DNA from: Altimarinus sp041659565
GTDB taxonomy: Bacteria; Patescibacteriota; Gracilibacteria; BD1-5; UBA6164
Assembly (NCBI GenBank): GCA_041659565.1
Contig: JBAZXZ010000005.1
Span: 62,001 to 126,000, forward strand
DNA: 64,000 nt
Direction of reading: 5' to 3'
In this document: piece by piece, positions 21,486-32,846 of the stretch
How the letters are laid out: every line of letters begins with the position of its first letter
Numbering within the stretch: position 1 is the first letter of the stretch
Position numbers and translations under genes: made by a program
The notes under the pieces: generated by a model
What the model was told of the DNA's origin: nothing
The model's input: the letters and a program-made list of their open reading frames with translations, nothing else
The model's database searches: none

Positions 21486-21493
21486 TAAGACTA

Positions 21494-22039
21494 TTATTTT
21501 ATAATAATACAATTAGTACCACATGTATTAGGTGTTGAAGTGGTAGTATAAGTAGTTCAACTTCATGAATCAATGGTTTTTAAATCTATTCATATTTCTA
21601 ATCTTTTGTCATTATTTCAATCATCTTTTGCAGCTTTTGCTGTAACATTTCAACCATTTTCTAATCATGATGAAATTTCATATTCCTGATTAATTAATCA
21701 ATTACCATCATCATGAACAGCATAAGAGTAATCTAGAAATGTGTAATTAGTTTTTTGTGTTGTTTTTGGGTCTTTTGGTAAAGCATTCATATATTGTAAT
21801 ATTCAGCTTCAAGCTACAGGTCAAAAACTTGCATCAGCAAGTGGATATTCAGATACATCTTGATAGTATTGTTCCACAGAACCTCTTAAAGCTTCTAGAG
21901 AACTTATTCTTGTAGCATCTCTTCATTTTTGGATTTGGCTAGTATAAACAGAAACTGCTCAAGTAGCAAGGATACCTATAATAGTAATTACAACTAGTAA
22001 CTCTATAAGAGTAAAGGCTTTTTTTGAAACTATTTTCAT
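21494..22039 (-). CDS. Type IV pilin-like protein
   Basis: A 181-residue pilin or pseudopilin. The N-terminus has a short basic leader and the prepilin motif KKAFTLIELLVVITIIGILA with Glu at position +5 of the mature protein. Next comes a globular part with SLEALRGSVEQYYQDVSEYPLAD, and a disulfide-capable CGTNC close to the C-terminus. It resembles major pilins of CPR bacteria used for adhesion, motility or DNA uptake. It stands alone, upstream of a bidirectional terminator. Confidence 0.9.
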
Positions 22040-22125
22040 AATTAATATTTAAAAATATAATATAGTAATTATAAGTATATACAAAAACATAAAAAACAAA
22101 ATCAATTATAATTAATAACCTTGAC

Positions 22126-22956
22126 TTATTTATTTGTTATTACTTTATATATAAATATAAATATGGCTCTGTAAAGTCTTTTTAATCTATTTATTTTTTG
22201 AGGTCAGGTTGCAAGTCTATATAACCATTCTAATCATAGATATCTCCATATATTTGGTGCTCTTTTTTGAAATCCTATTATATAATCAAAACTTGATCAA
22301 ATTCAGGTTCATATTTTTATATTATCACAAGAGTTCATTATATCAAGTATTGATTTCTCTTGTTTTTTCATTCATAAGGTAGAGAATAGTACCTTACTAT
22401 CACTATTTTTTATACTTTCTATTATTTCTTCTTTTTTTGATTCATTATAGATTATATAATCAAAGTTTAGATTTTTATAGACTTCTTTTAATTTTTCTGA
22501 GAATATCTTCTGACTAGCAACTTTTTGTTCATCATTTGGATTATATAAATCAATAATTGCTATTTTTATGTTTTCCTTATTTGCAAATTTAAGTAAATCA
22601 GTAGTCAAATCACTTCAGCATATTTTATCTCCATACTTTGTATAGATATATTTTTTTCTAAAAATTACATTAAAAACAAAGTATGGTAGAAAGACAAAAG
22701 ACAAAAGACATAATATTAAAGAATTTGGATATATAGCCTTTAAATCAATTATTTGAAAAGCAATAAAAAGACCAGTTCAATCAGGCAATAAATAATCAGC
22801 CTTTAATAATATATCTTTAAATTCAACATCTTCTAGTGTTTTCAAGATTATTTCAGGATTTGGAGTAAATATAATAGATCTCTTATCTAGACGAGTAATA
22901 TTCTCAAAAAAATATTTATAAGATAGCTTGTTTAAAGGAATTCATAGAATTTGCAT
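22126..22956 (-). CDS. WecG/TagA/CpsF family glycosyltransferase
   Basis: Transfers an N-acetylmannosamine-type sugar to an undecaprenyl-linked acceptor in cell-wall or exopolysaccharide synthesis. In 276 residues it shows the N-terminal SIIFTPNPEIIL and LLPDGTGLFIA, KICGSDLTTDLL, and the strong C-terminal block GIGSSFDYIIGFQKRAPNIW then GLEWLYRLATGPQKINRLKRL. A hydrophobic insert of about 20 residues (SLILCLLSFVFLPYFVFNVIF) lies after the catalytic Asp region; this may anchor it in the membrane and is unusual. The start is ATG at 22956. Confidence 0.9.
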
Positions 22957-23047
22957 AGAGTAGTGATATTAATTATTATTTAGGTTTATGATACTTTAAA
23001 TAGACTAAAAAACAAATTAGATTTAGTATTATTTATTGTATCTGTGT

Positions 23048-23139
23048 TGTAATCCTGAATGTAATGAAGGATCCCTTAAACGAGGTATTTTTACAAAACA
23101 ATGTTAAAGGGATTCTTCGTAAAAAACTCAGAATGACAT
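23048..23139. repeat. Palindromic repeat, GTCATYCTGA family
   Basis: Left arm TGTAATCCTGAATGTAATGAAGGATCCCTTAA, right arm TTAAAGGGATTCTTCGT with CTCAGAATGACA. The arms enclose about 25 bases. It lies between the regulator and the glycosyltransferase gene. Confidence 0.8.
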
Positions 23140-23144
23140 AAAAG

Positions 23145-23879
23145 TTATTTAAGACTTTTATAAAGAAGCTTAAAAATTTTTTTCTGAAAATCTGCCATAT
23201 CTTTGTTTTCTATTATAATTGAAGTCTCAGTATTAAAATCAATAAAAGCAATTTTATTTGCATAAATAGTCATAAGTACATTATCTTTAAATTCAATTGT
23301 ATTTTCAGGAATTATTTTAATCTCTCTTTCAAGTCTTGGTCTTTTTATTTTTGCTGCATTAGAAGACATTATAACATATCTTTCCAAGTCTTTTTTATCT
23401 CTTTTCTCTCTATAGTCTTTTGGAAGATATTCGTTATTTATCTTTTCTACATCAGTTTCTGAAGTGATACGATAGAAAGTATCTCATGTTTTTGATGAGT
23501 CAATTATATCATTAAATACATTAGTAATTCATTTTTTTCATTCATCATATGTAATAATGGGTTTTTTATTTAAGTTTCAATAGATATCAAGCAGTTTTCA
23601 AATATTTCATTTATTTCTTTCTTGCATTTCTTTATAGGCTTCGTTTATCTTGTCAGGAGAAGCTGGAAAATAATATTTTCTTTTTCATCTTTTAGATAAT
23701 ATTATAAATCAAGATTCAAGTAAAAAAGGTAATAATCTATATATCTGAACTCTATGAAGAGATGTATAGTTTGTTATTTCTGTTATTGTAGATTTTCACT
23801 GTTCAAGCAATGCAAGATAGATAATTGCTGAGTTTTTTTGTAATCAAATTGATTCTAAAATAGGTATAAAGTTTTTCAT
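23145..23879 (-). CDS. TrmB-family transcriptional regulator
   Basis: A 244-residue protein with an N-terminal winged-helix domain (residues 1-75: LESIGLQKNSAIIYLALLEQG, TEITNYTSLHRVQIYRLLPFLLESG) typical of TrmB-like regulators. The C-terminal domain (residues 100-244) contains FYRITSETDVEKIN and VLMTIYANKIAFIDFNTETSII, a putative ligand or dimer module related to those that sense metabolites. It lies upstream of the glycosyltransferase with a repeat between; no clear target is visible. The start is ATG at 23879. Confidence 0.82.
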
Positions 23880-24039
23880 AAGTTACAAATTGTTACAAAA
23901 ATATTTAATACAATATATTTCTTAATATAAGCAAATTAAATAAATAATCAAATTAAATTGTTACATATTGTATCATTTTAAATTATTTTTTAGAAAATAG
24001 ATTATATTAGGCTTACATTTATTATTTAATTTACGAAAT

Positions 24040-24348
24040 ATGTTAAACGCAAAAGAAGCATCAGAAATGATTGAAAAAATGTCTCCAGAAGACAGATTAA
24101 AAGCTTTACAAAATGAAGTAAGCGAAAAAACAAGAAATGCACTTGAAAGTGAAATACTTAAATCAGTAGCAGCTTTTAAAAAGAAAGTTGATATCACTCT
24201 AAATGCATCTATATGCACAGATGCTGATGAAAAAATCCGTGATTTATTAAATTGACTAGGATATCAAGATATAAAAGTTACAAGTGACTTTCCTTGATAT
24301 AATGAAGATTATACTTGAACTACAACAATTAAATTTCAAATCCCATAA
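24040..24348 (+). CDS. Small hypothetical protein
   Basis: A 102-residue acidic protein I do not recognise. Residues 1-65 are helical (AKEASEMIEKMSPEDRLKALQ, then EKTRNALESEIL); residues 65-102 turn beta-like (GYQDIKVTSDF, TTTIKFQIP). The N-terminal half resembles small phage-type proteins only in a vague way. Gly in LNGLG, DFPGY and TGTT is TGA. It starts a three-gene run with the MazG-Apt fusion 30 bases later. Confidence 0.6.
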
Positions 24349-24377
24349 TAATTATTTATTTTTTAATTTAAAAAACT

Positions 24378-25367
24378 ATGAAAACAAGATTAAATGAACA
24401 AATGAGTGAATATAAATCAATTGAAAGAGATTCTCATGTTAATTTAGAAGATGTGATAAATAAAGTTACACAAGAAATTTGCGAATTGATAGAATCAGAT
24501 ATAATATGAAATAAAGAGGAAATATATAAAGAAGCAGGAGATGTAATTGCTAATATTTTTTCAGTTTGTTATGAATTATGAATAGATCCAGTGGTTGATT
24601 TTCAAAAAACTGAAAAAAATAATACTAATCTGGCTATACTACTTTGAAAATGGAATTCAAAAATACAATGATTGAGAAATAGATTTAGTAGAGAGGAAGT
24701 AAATATTGATGAAGTACAATCAATTACTAGAGATTTAGTAAAAAGTGTTTTGAATTATTCAGACCCAAATATGTCTTTGGTTGAAATAATTGATAGAAAT
24801 ATAAAGAAGTTTAATTCGCGTAAAAATTTATATATGCAAAAAATTGATGTAAAAGATTATATAGCTAGTTTTTCAGATTTTCCAAAATCTTGAATAAATT
24901 TTAAAGATATTTCGCCAATTTTGAAGTCTCCAGAAGCTTTGAGATTTGTAACTATGGAAATAGTAAAACAATGTAGTAATTCTGATGTTATTGTATGACT
25001 TGATGCAAGGGGATTTATATTTTGAAGCTTAGTTGCATGCGAACTCAAGAAACCTTTTATAATGTTGAGAAAAAAATGAAAACTTCCTGGAGATACAAAT
25101 CAAGTTTCATATTGACTTGAATATGGAAAAGATACTTTAGAGATACAAAAGTGAAGTTTTGAAAAATGACAAAAAGTAGCGATAATTGATGATTTATTAG
25201 CAACTTGATGAACTGTAAAAGCAGCAATAGAGTTAGTGGAAAGTTTAGGTTGAGTCGTAGATAATTTATCATTTGTTATCTCTTTAGATGAAAAGGAACT
25301 TACTACCTTAGAATCAAGAAAACAACTAGAGTGTTACAATATAAATAGTTTAGCATCTTATTTATAA
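24378..25367 (+). CDS. MazG-like and adenine phosphoribosyltransferase fusion
   Basis: A 329-residue fusion. Residues 1-150 look like a MazG-type nucleotide pyrophosphohydrolase: EICELIES and EEIYKEAGDVIANIFSVCYELG give the ExxE...ExxD metal site. Residues 155-329 are adenine phosphoribosyltransferase, with KDYIASFSDFPKSGINFKDISPIL and the PRPP motif VAIIDDLLATGGTVKAAIEL. The second part turns adenine and PRPP into AMP; the first would remove (d)NTPs. The order in one chain is unusual. No TGA falls between the domains except as Gly, and the frame is open throughout. Both activities are inferred from motifs. Confidence 0.88.
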
Positions 25368-25419
25368 ATTAATAAAACTTGTAAAAAAATTTAAAAAACT
25401 TATCTTATTAAGAAATAAT

Positions 25420-25512
25420 TGTCATTGCGAACGAAGTGTTGCAATCTGGGAAAACAATGTTTTGGTGTTAAATCAATGATTTCTGGATTACTTCGTTTTA
25501 CTCGTAATGACA
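25420..25512. repeat. Palindromic repeat, GTCATTGCGA family
   Basis: TGTCATTGCGAACGAAGTGTTGCAATCTGG and a right arm with CTGGATTACTTCGTTTTACTCGTAATGACA. It is related to the copies inside the DUF58 gene and after clpB, and lies before ung. Confidence 0.8.
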
Positions 25513-25540
25513 AAATGATATTTATTTTGTAATATAAAAT

Positions 25541-26218
25541 ATGATCAAAGATATAAAAATGGATTCCTCTTGGTTAGAAGTTTTAAAAGATGAATTTGAA
25601 AAAGATTATTTTAAAGATATCAAAAAACAAATTGTTGCTGATATAGAATCATGAACTATAATTTATCCAAATCCAAAAAATATATTTAATGCTTTTAATT
25701 ATACTCCATTTGATAAAGTTGAAGTAGTTTTGCTTTGACAAGATCCATATCACTGACCAAATCAAGCTCATGGGCTTTGTTTTTCGGTAGAGGATTCTGT
25801 AAAATTACCACCATCACTTAAAAACATATTTAAAGAATTAAAAGAAGATATATGAGCCACTATTCCACAAAGTTGAAATCTAGAAAAATGGACGAATGAG
25901 TGAGTTTTTATGTTGAATGCAATTTTAACTGTAAAAGCCTGATTACCTGCAAGTCATTCTAAAATATGATGGGAAACTTTTACAGATAAGGTTATAAAAA
26001 CTATTTCAGATAAAAAAGAATGAGTAATTTTTATACTTTGGGGAAACTTTGCAAAAAATAAAAAAAGCTTGATAGATACTACCAAACATTTTGTAATTGA
26101 ATCACCTCATCCGTCGCCATTTTCAGCATATAATTGATTTTTTTGAAGTCGTCCATTTAGTAAAACTAATGAAATACTAAAGAAACTATGAAAAAAAGAA
26201 ATTGATTGGAAGCTTTAG
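25541..26218 (+). CDS. ung: Uracil-DNA glycosylase
   Basis: Removes uracil from DNA in base-excision repair. The 225-residue protein carries the catalytic motif GQDPYHG with its Asp, LNAILTVKAGLPASHSKIGWE, and the second motif HPSP near the end. Gly in GQDPYHG is TGA. ATG at 25541 is used; a second in-frame ATG at 25559 (MDSSWLEVL) is equally plausible, since family members start close to that point. Confidence 0.96.
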
Positions 26219-26220
26219 TA

Positions 26221-26389
26221 CTTGTCATTCTAAACTTTTCTGTCATTCCGGACTTGATCCGGAATCTCTAGCAAGGTAAAACATATTTAGTAAACTAATG
26301 ATTCAAAAGAGTCTACTGCAAGTAATAATGAGTTCATAGATTCTGGATCAAGTCCGGAATGACAGGGTGCTCAAGAATGACAGGAGTGC
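26221..26389. repeat. Nested palindromic repeat, TCCGGA family
   Basis: TGTCATTCCGGACTTGATCC (from 26240) pairs with GGATCAAGTCCGGAATGACA (to 26364), flanked by further GTCATTCT and AGAATGACAGG arms. The loop is about 70 bases. It lies between the convergent ung and M23 genes. Confidence 0.85.
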
Positions 26390-26400
26390 ATTTATTCTAT

Positions 26401-27567
26401 TTACTCAAACACATCATTCTGATGATTAATTATATAGTCTGCTGATTTTCACTTAAATTTCCATGACCAAGACATATAATCTACTGTGTCATAACTTCCT
26501 ACTTTTCATAAATTATAAGAGTTTTCAGTTATAGAAACATCTAGGTGATAATCAGTATATCCATCATCAGGAACTCAAGTTATTCATATATTTCAAACAT
26601 AATCCCCCTTACTTATCATTGCTCATTCTTTTAGAGAATCGATAATTTTATCAAGATGAGCATACATAACAACTTCTCATTTCATAGTTTTTATCCAAAT
26701 TTGGTTTCACCTCAATATATCCAGATTTCTCATTTTATCTTCATTTGATAAATTTTTTCATTGTCTCAAATTTGAAAAATCAGTTTTATCCCAGTCTTTA
26801 ACAAGTCTAATAATTATTCCATCATCAAGTGCTACTACTTTTGTTCAAAAAGGAGCATTAACATCCCAAGAATGATGAACTCAATCTGTGATATTAGATC
26901 TATAAGGTCTTAAAGCATTTGGAATTTTTGATAGGTTTTTTGTTGGTAGTTTATATCATGGTACAGGAATAGAGTATTTTAATTCTCTTTTTTCTAAAAT
27001 TGTTTTTACTATTCCTCATTTATAAATAAGCTCTTCATAGATTCTTTTTTTTGTAGAAAAATTGTATTTATCATTAAGTAGATTATTTTTGTATGTAGTA
27101 AAAATTTTTAATCAGTTTGATTTTTTTGAAGCAGAATTTGATATATTTATTAGTTCTTTTGAAGAGTAATCAAGCAATAATGAATAAATTTTTGAATCTG
27201 AAATTAAATTCACTTCAGTTTCATTTAAAATTCCCAAGCTTGATTTTAGAAAAAAGATATTATTAGAACAGTTTTTATCCAATACTGATAACTCAAATAA
27301 ATATAAATCATCTTTTTTTGTAATAAATTTTGTTTCAGTTTTACAAGATGATTGAAAATAAGCATTACTTAAATCAGAACTACTTTTATAAACAAAAAGA
27401 CTTTTATTTAATTCGTCTGAATTAGGATAGATATTAGTTGATAATTTGTATACTAGCTTTACATCTTGCATAAAAATACTAGCTCAGAATGTTGTAAAGA
27501 AAGATAGTCAGGCAATTAATAATATTATTAATAAAGAAAAATATTTTATAAACGAGGATTTTTTCAC
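26401..27567 (-). CDS. Membrane-anchored M23-like peptidase
   Basis: A 388-residue protein. An N-terminal membrane segment (SLLIILLIAGLSFFTTFGASIF) is followed by a 200-residue variable part, then an LytM/M23-type domain with HHSWDVNAPFGTKVVALDDG, VVMYAHLDKI and YHLDVSI. The zinc ligands His and Asp of HxxxD and the last His are visible; the usual HxH shows as YHLD. It would cut peptidoglycan cross-links or act as a docking factor. I chose the start GTG at 27567, since no ATG precedes the membrane segment in frame. It is 10 bases after the upstream nucleotidyltransferase gene. Confidence 0.8.
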
Positions 27568-27577
27568 TGATTTTGTA

Positions 27578-28756
27578 TTATTTAATAATTTCAGAAGGCA
27601 TTGTAAAAGATCAAGTCTCAATTACTCTTCCGGGGTAAGTCGATGTATTTATTCATAGCTTCGAATTGTCGCCAATTATACATCAAAATTTTCTAAGTCA
27701 ACTTTCAGTTAAAATTCATTTAACAGGAATTTTAATTTTTTTATTATCATGTCTTAGATTAGCACTTATAAAGCCTCATCATATATTTACATTGTTTCAA
27801 ATTACAGAATCTCAAATATAACTAAGATGAGCGACATTTGTATTATCTCAGATAGAGGTATTTTTTATTTCACATGCATTTCATATTTTACAATTATCTC
27901 ATATCACTGTATTTCATCTTATATAGATATTTGGTCATATAATAGTGTTTTCTCATATAGACACATTTCATTCTATATAAGTTCATGATTTTAATATAGC
28001 TCATTTAGCAAGCTTTATAAATCATTTTATTTTTACATTTTCTTCTATTGTTCATTCAAGTGTAGAAGTAGTTAGTTTATTCAAAAAATAAGAATTAGCC
28101 CCAAGTATATCCCAAGGGTAAGATACATCTATAAATTCTCATTTTATTTTCTTTAACTTAAAAGAAAATTTTGATATAAAAGTATTTAATGCTTCAATAA
28201 TTTCAATTTCTCATCTTTTTGATAATTTAACATCTTGAAGATATTTTATGATTTTGTCATTTACTTTATAAACTCATAAATTAGCTAAATCTCATACATA
28301 ATTTTCTGGTTTTTCTACTATTTCCACAACCTCATCGTTTTTGTTTAGTTTAAAAATTCAGTATTTCTCTGGATTATCTACTTTTTTAACTAGGCAACCA
28401 TATCAATCAAGTTTAGATAATCTAAGTAAATCTTTATCATCAAAAATACTATCTCAATTCAAGATTAAAAAATCTCATTTTATATTTAAATTTTTGATTG
28501 CTGCTCAAGTTCATTTTTCTTCTCATTGTTCTATATATGTAATTTTTATATCTTTATATTTATCTTTAAAAAGATTTCTAAATAAAGATTGTTTGTATTT
28601 TACTACTATTATAAATTCATCTACTACTTGAACCAATGAATCTAAGGTATATTCAATAATAGGTTTTCAGAAAATTTTGATAAGTGGTTTTGGAGTCGTA
28701 TCAGTAAGTGGTCTCAGTCTAGATCCTTCTCAAGCTGCCAGTATAACTGCTTTCAT
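27578..28756 (-). CDS. Sugar-1-phosphate nucleotidyltransferase with left-handed beta-helix
   Basis: Builds a nucleotide sugar, most likely UDP-GlcNAc or dTDP/UDP-glucose. The N-terminal domain has MKAVILAAGEGSRLRPLTDTTPKPL, ILNGDSIFDDKDLLRL and PENYVGDLANLGVYKV. The C-terminal third has hexapeptide repeats (EGNVSIGENTIIGPNIYI, VIGDNCKIGN) of a left-handed beta-helix, as in GlmU and its archaeal-type relatives. The 392-residue length suits a bifunctional GlmU-like enzyme. Gly in AAGEGSRLRP is TGA-coded in part. It is upstream of the M23 gene on the same transcript. Confidence 0.85.
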
Positions 28757-28853
28757 AATAAATATTTTTAGATGATAATTTTTTTATCTATACTATTCTA
28801 TGTTTTTTTGTAAAAATTCAAGTTTTTTTGGTATATCGTTTTATTATATCAGC

Positions 28854-28940
28854 ATTATTTTAAAATTTAAAATTTTTTACTGCGGAACTCGCTTTCAGCT
28901 CAAACAGTCCTCGTTTCAAAAATTTAGATTTTAAAATAAT
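28854..28940. repeat. Inverted-repeat element with GC-rich core
   Basis: Left arm ATTATTTTAAAATTTAAAAT (from 28854) and right arm ATTTAGATTTTAAAATAAT (to 28940) surround ACTGCGGAACTCGC...CTCAAACAGTCC. The core, read on the minus strand, gives ACTGTTTGAGC and GCGAGTTCCGCAGT, similar to the 15326-15449 core. Confidence 0.7.
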
Positions 28941-28951
28941 TTTATTATGTT

Positions 28952-28986
28952 AAAAAAGCTTGATTAAATTTTAATCAAGCTTTTTA
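28952..28986. terminator. Bidirectional terminator
   Basis: AAAAAGCTTGATTAA (28953-28967) pairs with TTAATCAAGCTTTTT (28971-28985). T-runs exist on both strands, so it ends the short minus gene that follows. Confidence 0.75.
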
Positions 28987-28993
28987 TATTTTC

Positions 28994-29155
28994 TTAAACC
29001 AATAGAGATAATTCTTTTTTTTCCTCACTTGTTAGGTAAGCTAGATATTTCAAAAAATTAAGCTTTTCCTGTTCCGTTATAATTATAGAATTAACTATCT
29101 TATCCAACAAAGTGTTATCAAAAAGGATTTTTCTTTTTTTGTTGTATTTTTCCAT
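28994..29155 (-). CDS. Small hypothetical protein
   Basis: A 53-residue protein, MEKYNKKRKILFDNTLLDKI and onward, with a helical body ITEQEKLNFLKYLAYLTSEE. This recalls small CPR proteins of the DUF5663 type, but I am not certain. An upstream in-frame ATG at 29203 exists; the one at 29155 is preferred because the intervening residues lack such character. A bidirectional terminator lies just after its stop. Confidence 0.5.
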   Translation of the reverse strand: MEKYNKKRKILFDNTLLDKIVNSIIITEQEKLNFLKYLAYLTSEEKKELSLLV

Positions 29156-29298
29156 ATAATTTATATCATAATGTATAAAGGTTAAGAAATAATAACTACA
29201 CACATATATATTATGGCATACATTTTATACATTGTCAAATATATTAAGTTTAAATTATTTATTTACTTTGTCAATTCATTATTTTTTGTTAAAATTTT

Positions 29299-29775
29299 AT
29301 GATAATTATTTGAATAGATCCTTGAACAACAACTGTTTGATATGCTATTAGTAAAAAAGAATGAAATTCTATTTCTTTGATTGATTATGGTATCATAAAA
29401 ACTATTCCAAAAATAGATAATGCATTAAAATTACTTGAAATATGAACTGATTTAAAAGTTCTTATAGAAAAACATAATCCAGATTTAGCTTGTATTGAAA
29501 AATTGTATTTTACAAATAATATAAAAACAGGGATGAGTGTATCAGAAGCAAGAGGAGTTATTATTTATGAATTTATGAAAAATAACATAGAAATTATAGA
29601 ATATACTCCACTTGAAGTTAAAAAATATATAGCTTGAAATGGAAAAGCTACAAAACAACAAATTCAAAATGCTATAAAAATATTTTTTAAACTCGATGAA
29701 GTTCCAAAACCAGATGATGTAGCCGATGCTATCGCAATTAGTTACCTATGAGCTTTGAGTTTGAAGAATACATAA
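29299..29775 (+). CDS. ruvC: Holliday junction resolvase RuvC
   Basis: Endonuclease that resolves Holliday junctions in recombination. In 158 residues the acidic triad region is clear: GIDPGTTTVGYA with Asp7, CIEKLYFTNNIKTGMSVSEARG with the catalytic Glu, and DDVADAIAISYLGA near the end. The Gly residues of GIDPG and VGYA are TGA codons, direct evidence for recoding. miaA follows 19 bases later. Confidence 0.96.
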
Positions 29776-29794
29776 TTAATTAATAACTTTTCAT

Positions 29795-30700
29795 ATGTTT
29801 TCAAAAGAACAATTACAAAATTTTTTAGATAAAAAAGACAATAAAAAACTCGTAGTTATTTATTGACCAACAGCATGCTGAAAAACAGCTATTAGTATAG
29901 ATATTGCAAAAACTCTAGATACTGAAATTATATCCACAGATAGTAGGCAGATTTTTAAGCTTATGGATATATGAACAGCCAAGGTTACAGAAGAAGAAAA
30001 AAGTTGAATAAAACATCATATGATAGATATAGTTAACCCAGATGAAGAGTATTCTGTATGACAATTTAAAAAAGAAGCAACAATAATAATAAATAATCTA
30101 TGGGAAGCTTGAAAAATTCCCATTCTTTGTTGATGAACTGGACTTTATATAGATAGTTTGATTTATGATTTTTCTATACCAAAAGTTGAACCAAATAAGG
30201 AATTAAGAGAAGAGCTTGAAATTGAAGCAAAAAAATATTGAAATGAATTTGTTTATGAAAAACTTATAAAGCTAGACCCCGAATATGCAAAAACAGTTCA
30301 TCCAAATAACCTCAGGTATGTTATAAGGGCAATAGAAGTAGCTATAATGACTTGAAATCCTAAAAGTGATTATATATGAGAAAAACAATTAAAATATGAT
30401 ATTTTTTTTATAAATCCTTATGATGGAGATAGAAAAGTTCTTTATGATAGAATAGATAGAAGAGTTCATGTAATGATTGAAATGTGATTAATTGAGGAAA
30501 TAAAAAATCTGTTAAATATGTGATATAAAAAAGATGATTTTGGTATGGAAACTATAGGATACAAAGAGATTATTTCTCACCAAAATTGAGAGATTACTCT
30601 AGATGAAGCTATACAGCAAATTCAACAAAATACAAGAAATTATGCAAAAAGACAATTAACTTGGTTTAGAAAGTATGATAAGTTTATTGAAAAACAGTAA
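29795..30700 (+). CDS. miaA: tRNA dimethylallyltransferase
   Basis: Adds the dimethylallyl group to A37 of tRNAs reading U-starting codons. The 301-residue enzyme has the P-loop GPTACGKT, DSRQIFKLMDIGTAKVT, GGTGLYIDSLIYDF, and RQLTWFRKYDKF at the C-terminus. Its end overlaps the end of the convergent pilin-like gene by 17 bases. It forms a two-gene unit with ruvC. Confidence 0.96.
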
Positions 30701-31589
30701 AATCAAAGGCTTCAATAGTTGTTTGCTGTGGAATGTATAGTTTTAAATCTTTTCTATATCAAGTTGATTTTCAAGAAGTTCTTATAATAGCATAATAATT
30801 AGCTACATTTGTAGAATCAAAATCTATTTTATATTCCAAATAAGGGATTTTTCTAGAGTCATTAGTAAGTAATTCATTTACGATTGAAAGTTTAAGTATA
30901 CATCAAGAATTAAAACAATTATTGCTTGCATCATTGTAAAAAGTTTCAAAACTTTCTCAAGTTCAAGCTAGAGTATATCATTGTTTTCAAGAAATATTAT
31001 AGTAATATGGAGAAAAGCATGTTCATAATTGAGAATCACATATATCACTATACATAATTTGACTTCAACTAGAATTTAGAGTTTCAGTATCTGAAGATAA
31101 TTGCCAATTTATAATTGGATCAGTTGTTGCTGCTCATCAAGTAAATACTATTGGAGTGGAAGTAGAACCATCAAATTGAGGAACTTTAAAATAAAATTTT
31201 ACATTAGACCAATTTATAACTCATTTTAATAAAAGTTGTACTGGATTTGAAATAGAGATTTTATTATAACCACTACCAAATTCACTAGTTCAGTCTCATA
31301 AAAGTGGTATAGTTTTTCATGTAGAAGTTAAAGAATAATAATATCATAAATTAGAACCTGTCATAGTATTACCTGTTTCAAAATAAGCATCTTCCTTTTT
31401 CATAGAAAAAAGCACATCTTCTATTCATTTATTAGCTTCATAATAAGCTTTTGTTCAGTTTTCCATTCATTTTGTATTTCTTGAGAATGGTATTATATAT
31501 TCTAGTAAATATAAAGCTAGTAGATTTGTTATAATCATCAAAAACATAGCAATTATAAGAGAAAAAGCTTTTTTATTATTATTTTGCAT
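30684..31589 (-). CDS. Prepilin-like protein
   Basis: A 301-residue protein with a short leader and hydrophobic N-terminal helix (KKAFSLIIAMFLMIITNLLALYLL) like PilX-type minor pilins; the usual Glu5 is absent, with Ile at that point. The rest is Ser/Thr/Tyr-rich, with NCFNSGC and CDSQLGTC pairs that could form disulfides. It follows the larger prepilin gene by 33 bases, so it is likely a minor pilin or pseudopilin of the same apparatus. It ends in convergent overlap with miaA. Confidence 0.75.
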
Positions 31590-31622
31590 AAAATTATGAG
31601 TTAGAAAATATTTGAATCTATT

Positions 31623-32846
31623 CTATTTCTGACTAAATAAATCACTCAAAGTAATAGTTGTAGAAAAAGTTAATTTAGGGATTTCTCATTTTATTCATCA
31701 TCTTTTGCTCCGACTTGGAGTTAGTGTATATTTTATTCTTAGATATGGAGAAAAATTTGAACTACTTAAGGAATCTTTCCATGATAAATTTATATCTTTA
31801 TTTGGAAGTAGAAAAAAATCTAATTCTTTTACATTTATAGATTTAGGAAATAATGAAACCCAATAATTTCAAGAATTACTTCAAGCTATAACTCATCAAG
31901 TTCAAGCAAAATCAGGATTAATTATCCAAGTTTCAGGAGTTCAATCATAAGCTCAAGTTCATAAATCATGATTTTTTCACAAATCTTTTAAATCTAATTT
32001 TAAAAACTCAATAGTCCCTAGACATCATGATCAAGTTGGAGTTTTTGGAATTGAAAAATCACAACTAACACCTGTTGGTCTATCAGGGTCTTCTATAACA
32101 TTCCACCTAAATAAAGTTCTAGTTTTCTTATTTCAACTTACTAAATAAAGTTCTTGAACTTCTCATGAATTAGCAAGAGCTTCAGGTCAGATTCATATAT
32201 TTTCATCATCATCATCTCATACTATGTTTCCATCACCATTTTCATCTCAAATAATTCAAGAATCATCATTCATATTTGAATTATAATCCATAAATTGAAA
32301 AGTATATTGTCAAAATCTCTGTGGTTTTCAACTTACACTTGCAGAATAGTTATTAAAATCATTATCATAACATCATCAAGTTCACATTGATAATGTAGTT
32401 AAATTTCAGCTTCTACAAAAATAAAAATAATCTCAATAAGTGTCTGTTCATACAATTCATCCTGAACCAAAGTTTCAAAATCATGTGTCTTTTTCATAAT
32501 GTCCACTTGAAAAAGTAGTATTTCAAACAACTTTTCTATTAAAATACTCTTCAAAATCTATAACTCATCATTTTTTTATTTCCTCAAAAAGTCTTTCAGA
32601 AAAAAAGTAAGATTCTTTTTCAATACCAGTTTGTCATATAAGTTTGATTTTTCATACTGAAACTGCTGAAAAAGCATAAAATCAAGAAGTTATTATTATA
32701 GAGAAAAGGGTAATTCAAACCATTATTTCTATAAGAGTAAATGCTTTTTTATTAGAATTTAGAGAAGAATTTTTAAATCAAGAAACTCCTGTCCCCACTT
32801 TATTAATGAGGCTAGTTTGTAGTTTATTTTCTGTATTCTTTTTCAT
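31623..32846 (-). CDS. Large prepilin-like minor pilin
   Basis: A 407-residue protein. An atypically long leader (about 30 residues, ending NSNKK) precedes the prepilin helix AFTLIEIMVGITLFSIIITSG with Glu at +5. Later there is an Asp-rich loop (IIGDENGDGNIVGDDDD) resembling a calcium-binding motif, and the pair SCDFSIPK and GCLG. This size fits PilW or PilV-like minor pilins. It precedes the 301-residue PilX-like gene on the same strand. Confidence 0.8.
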
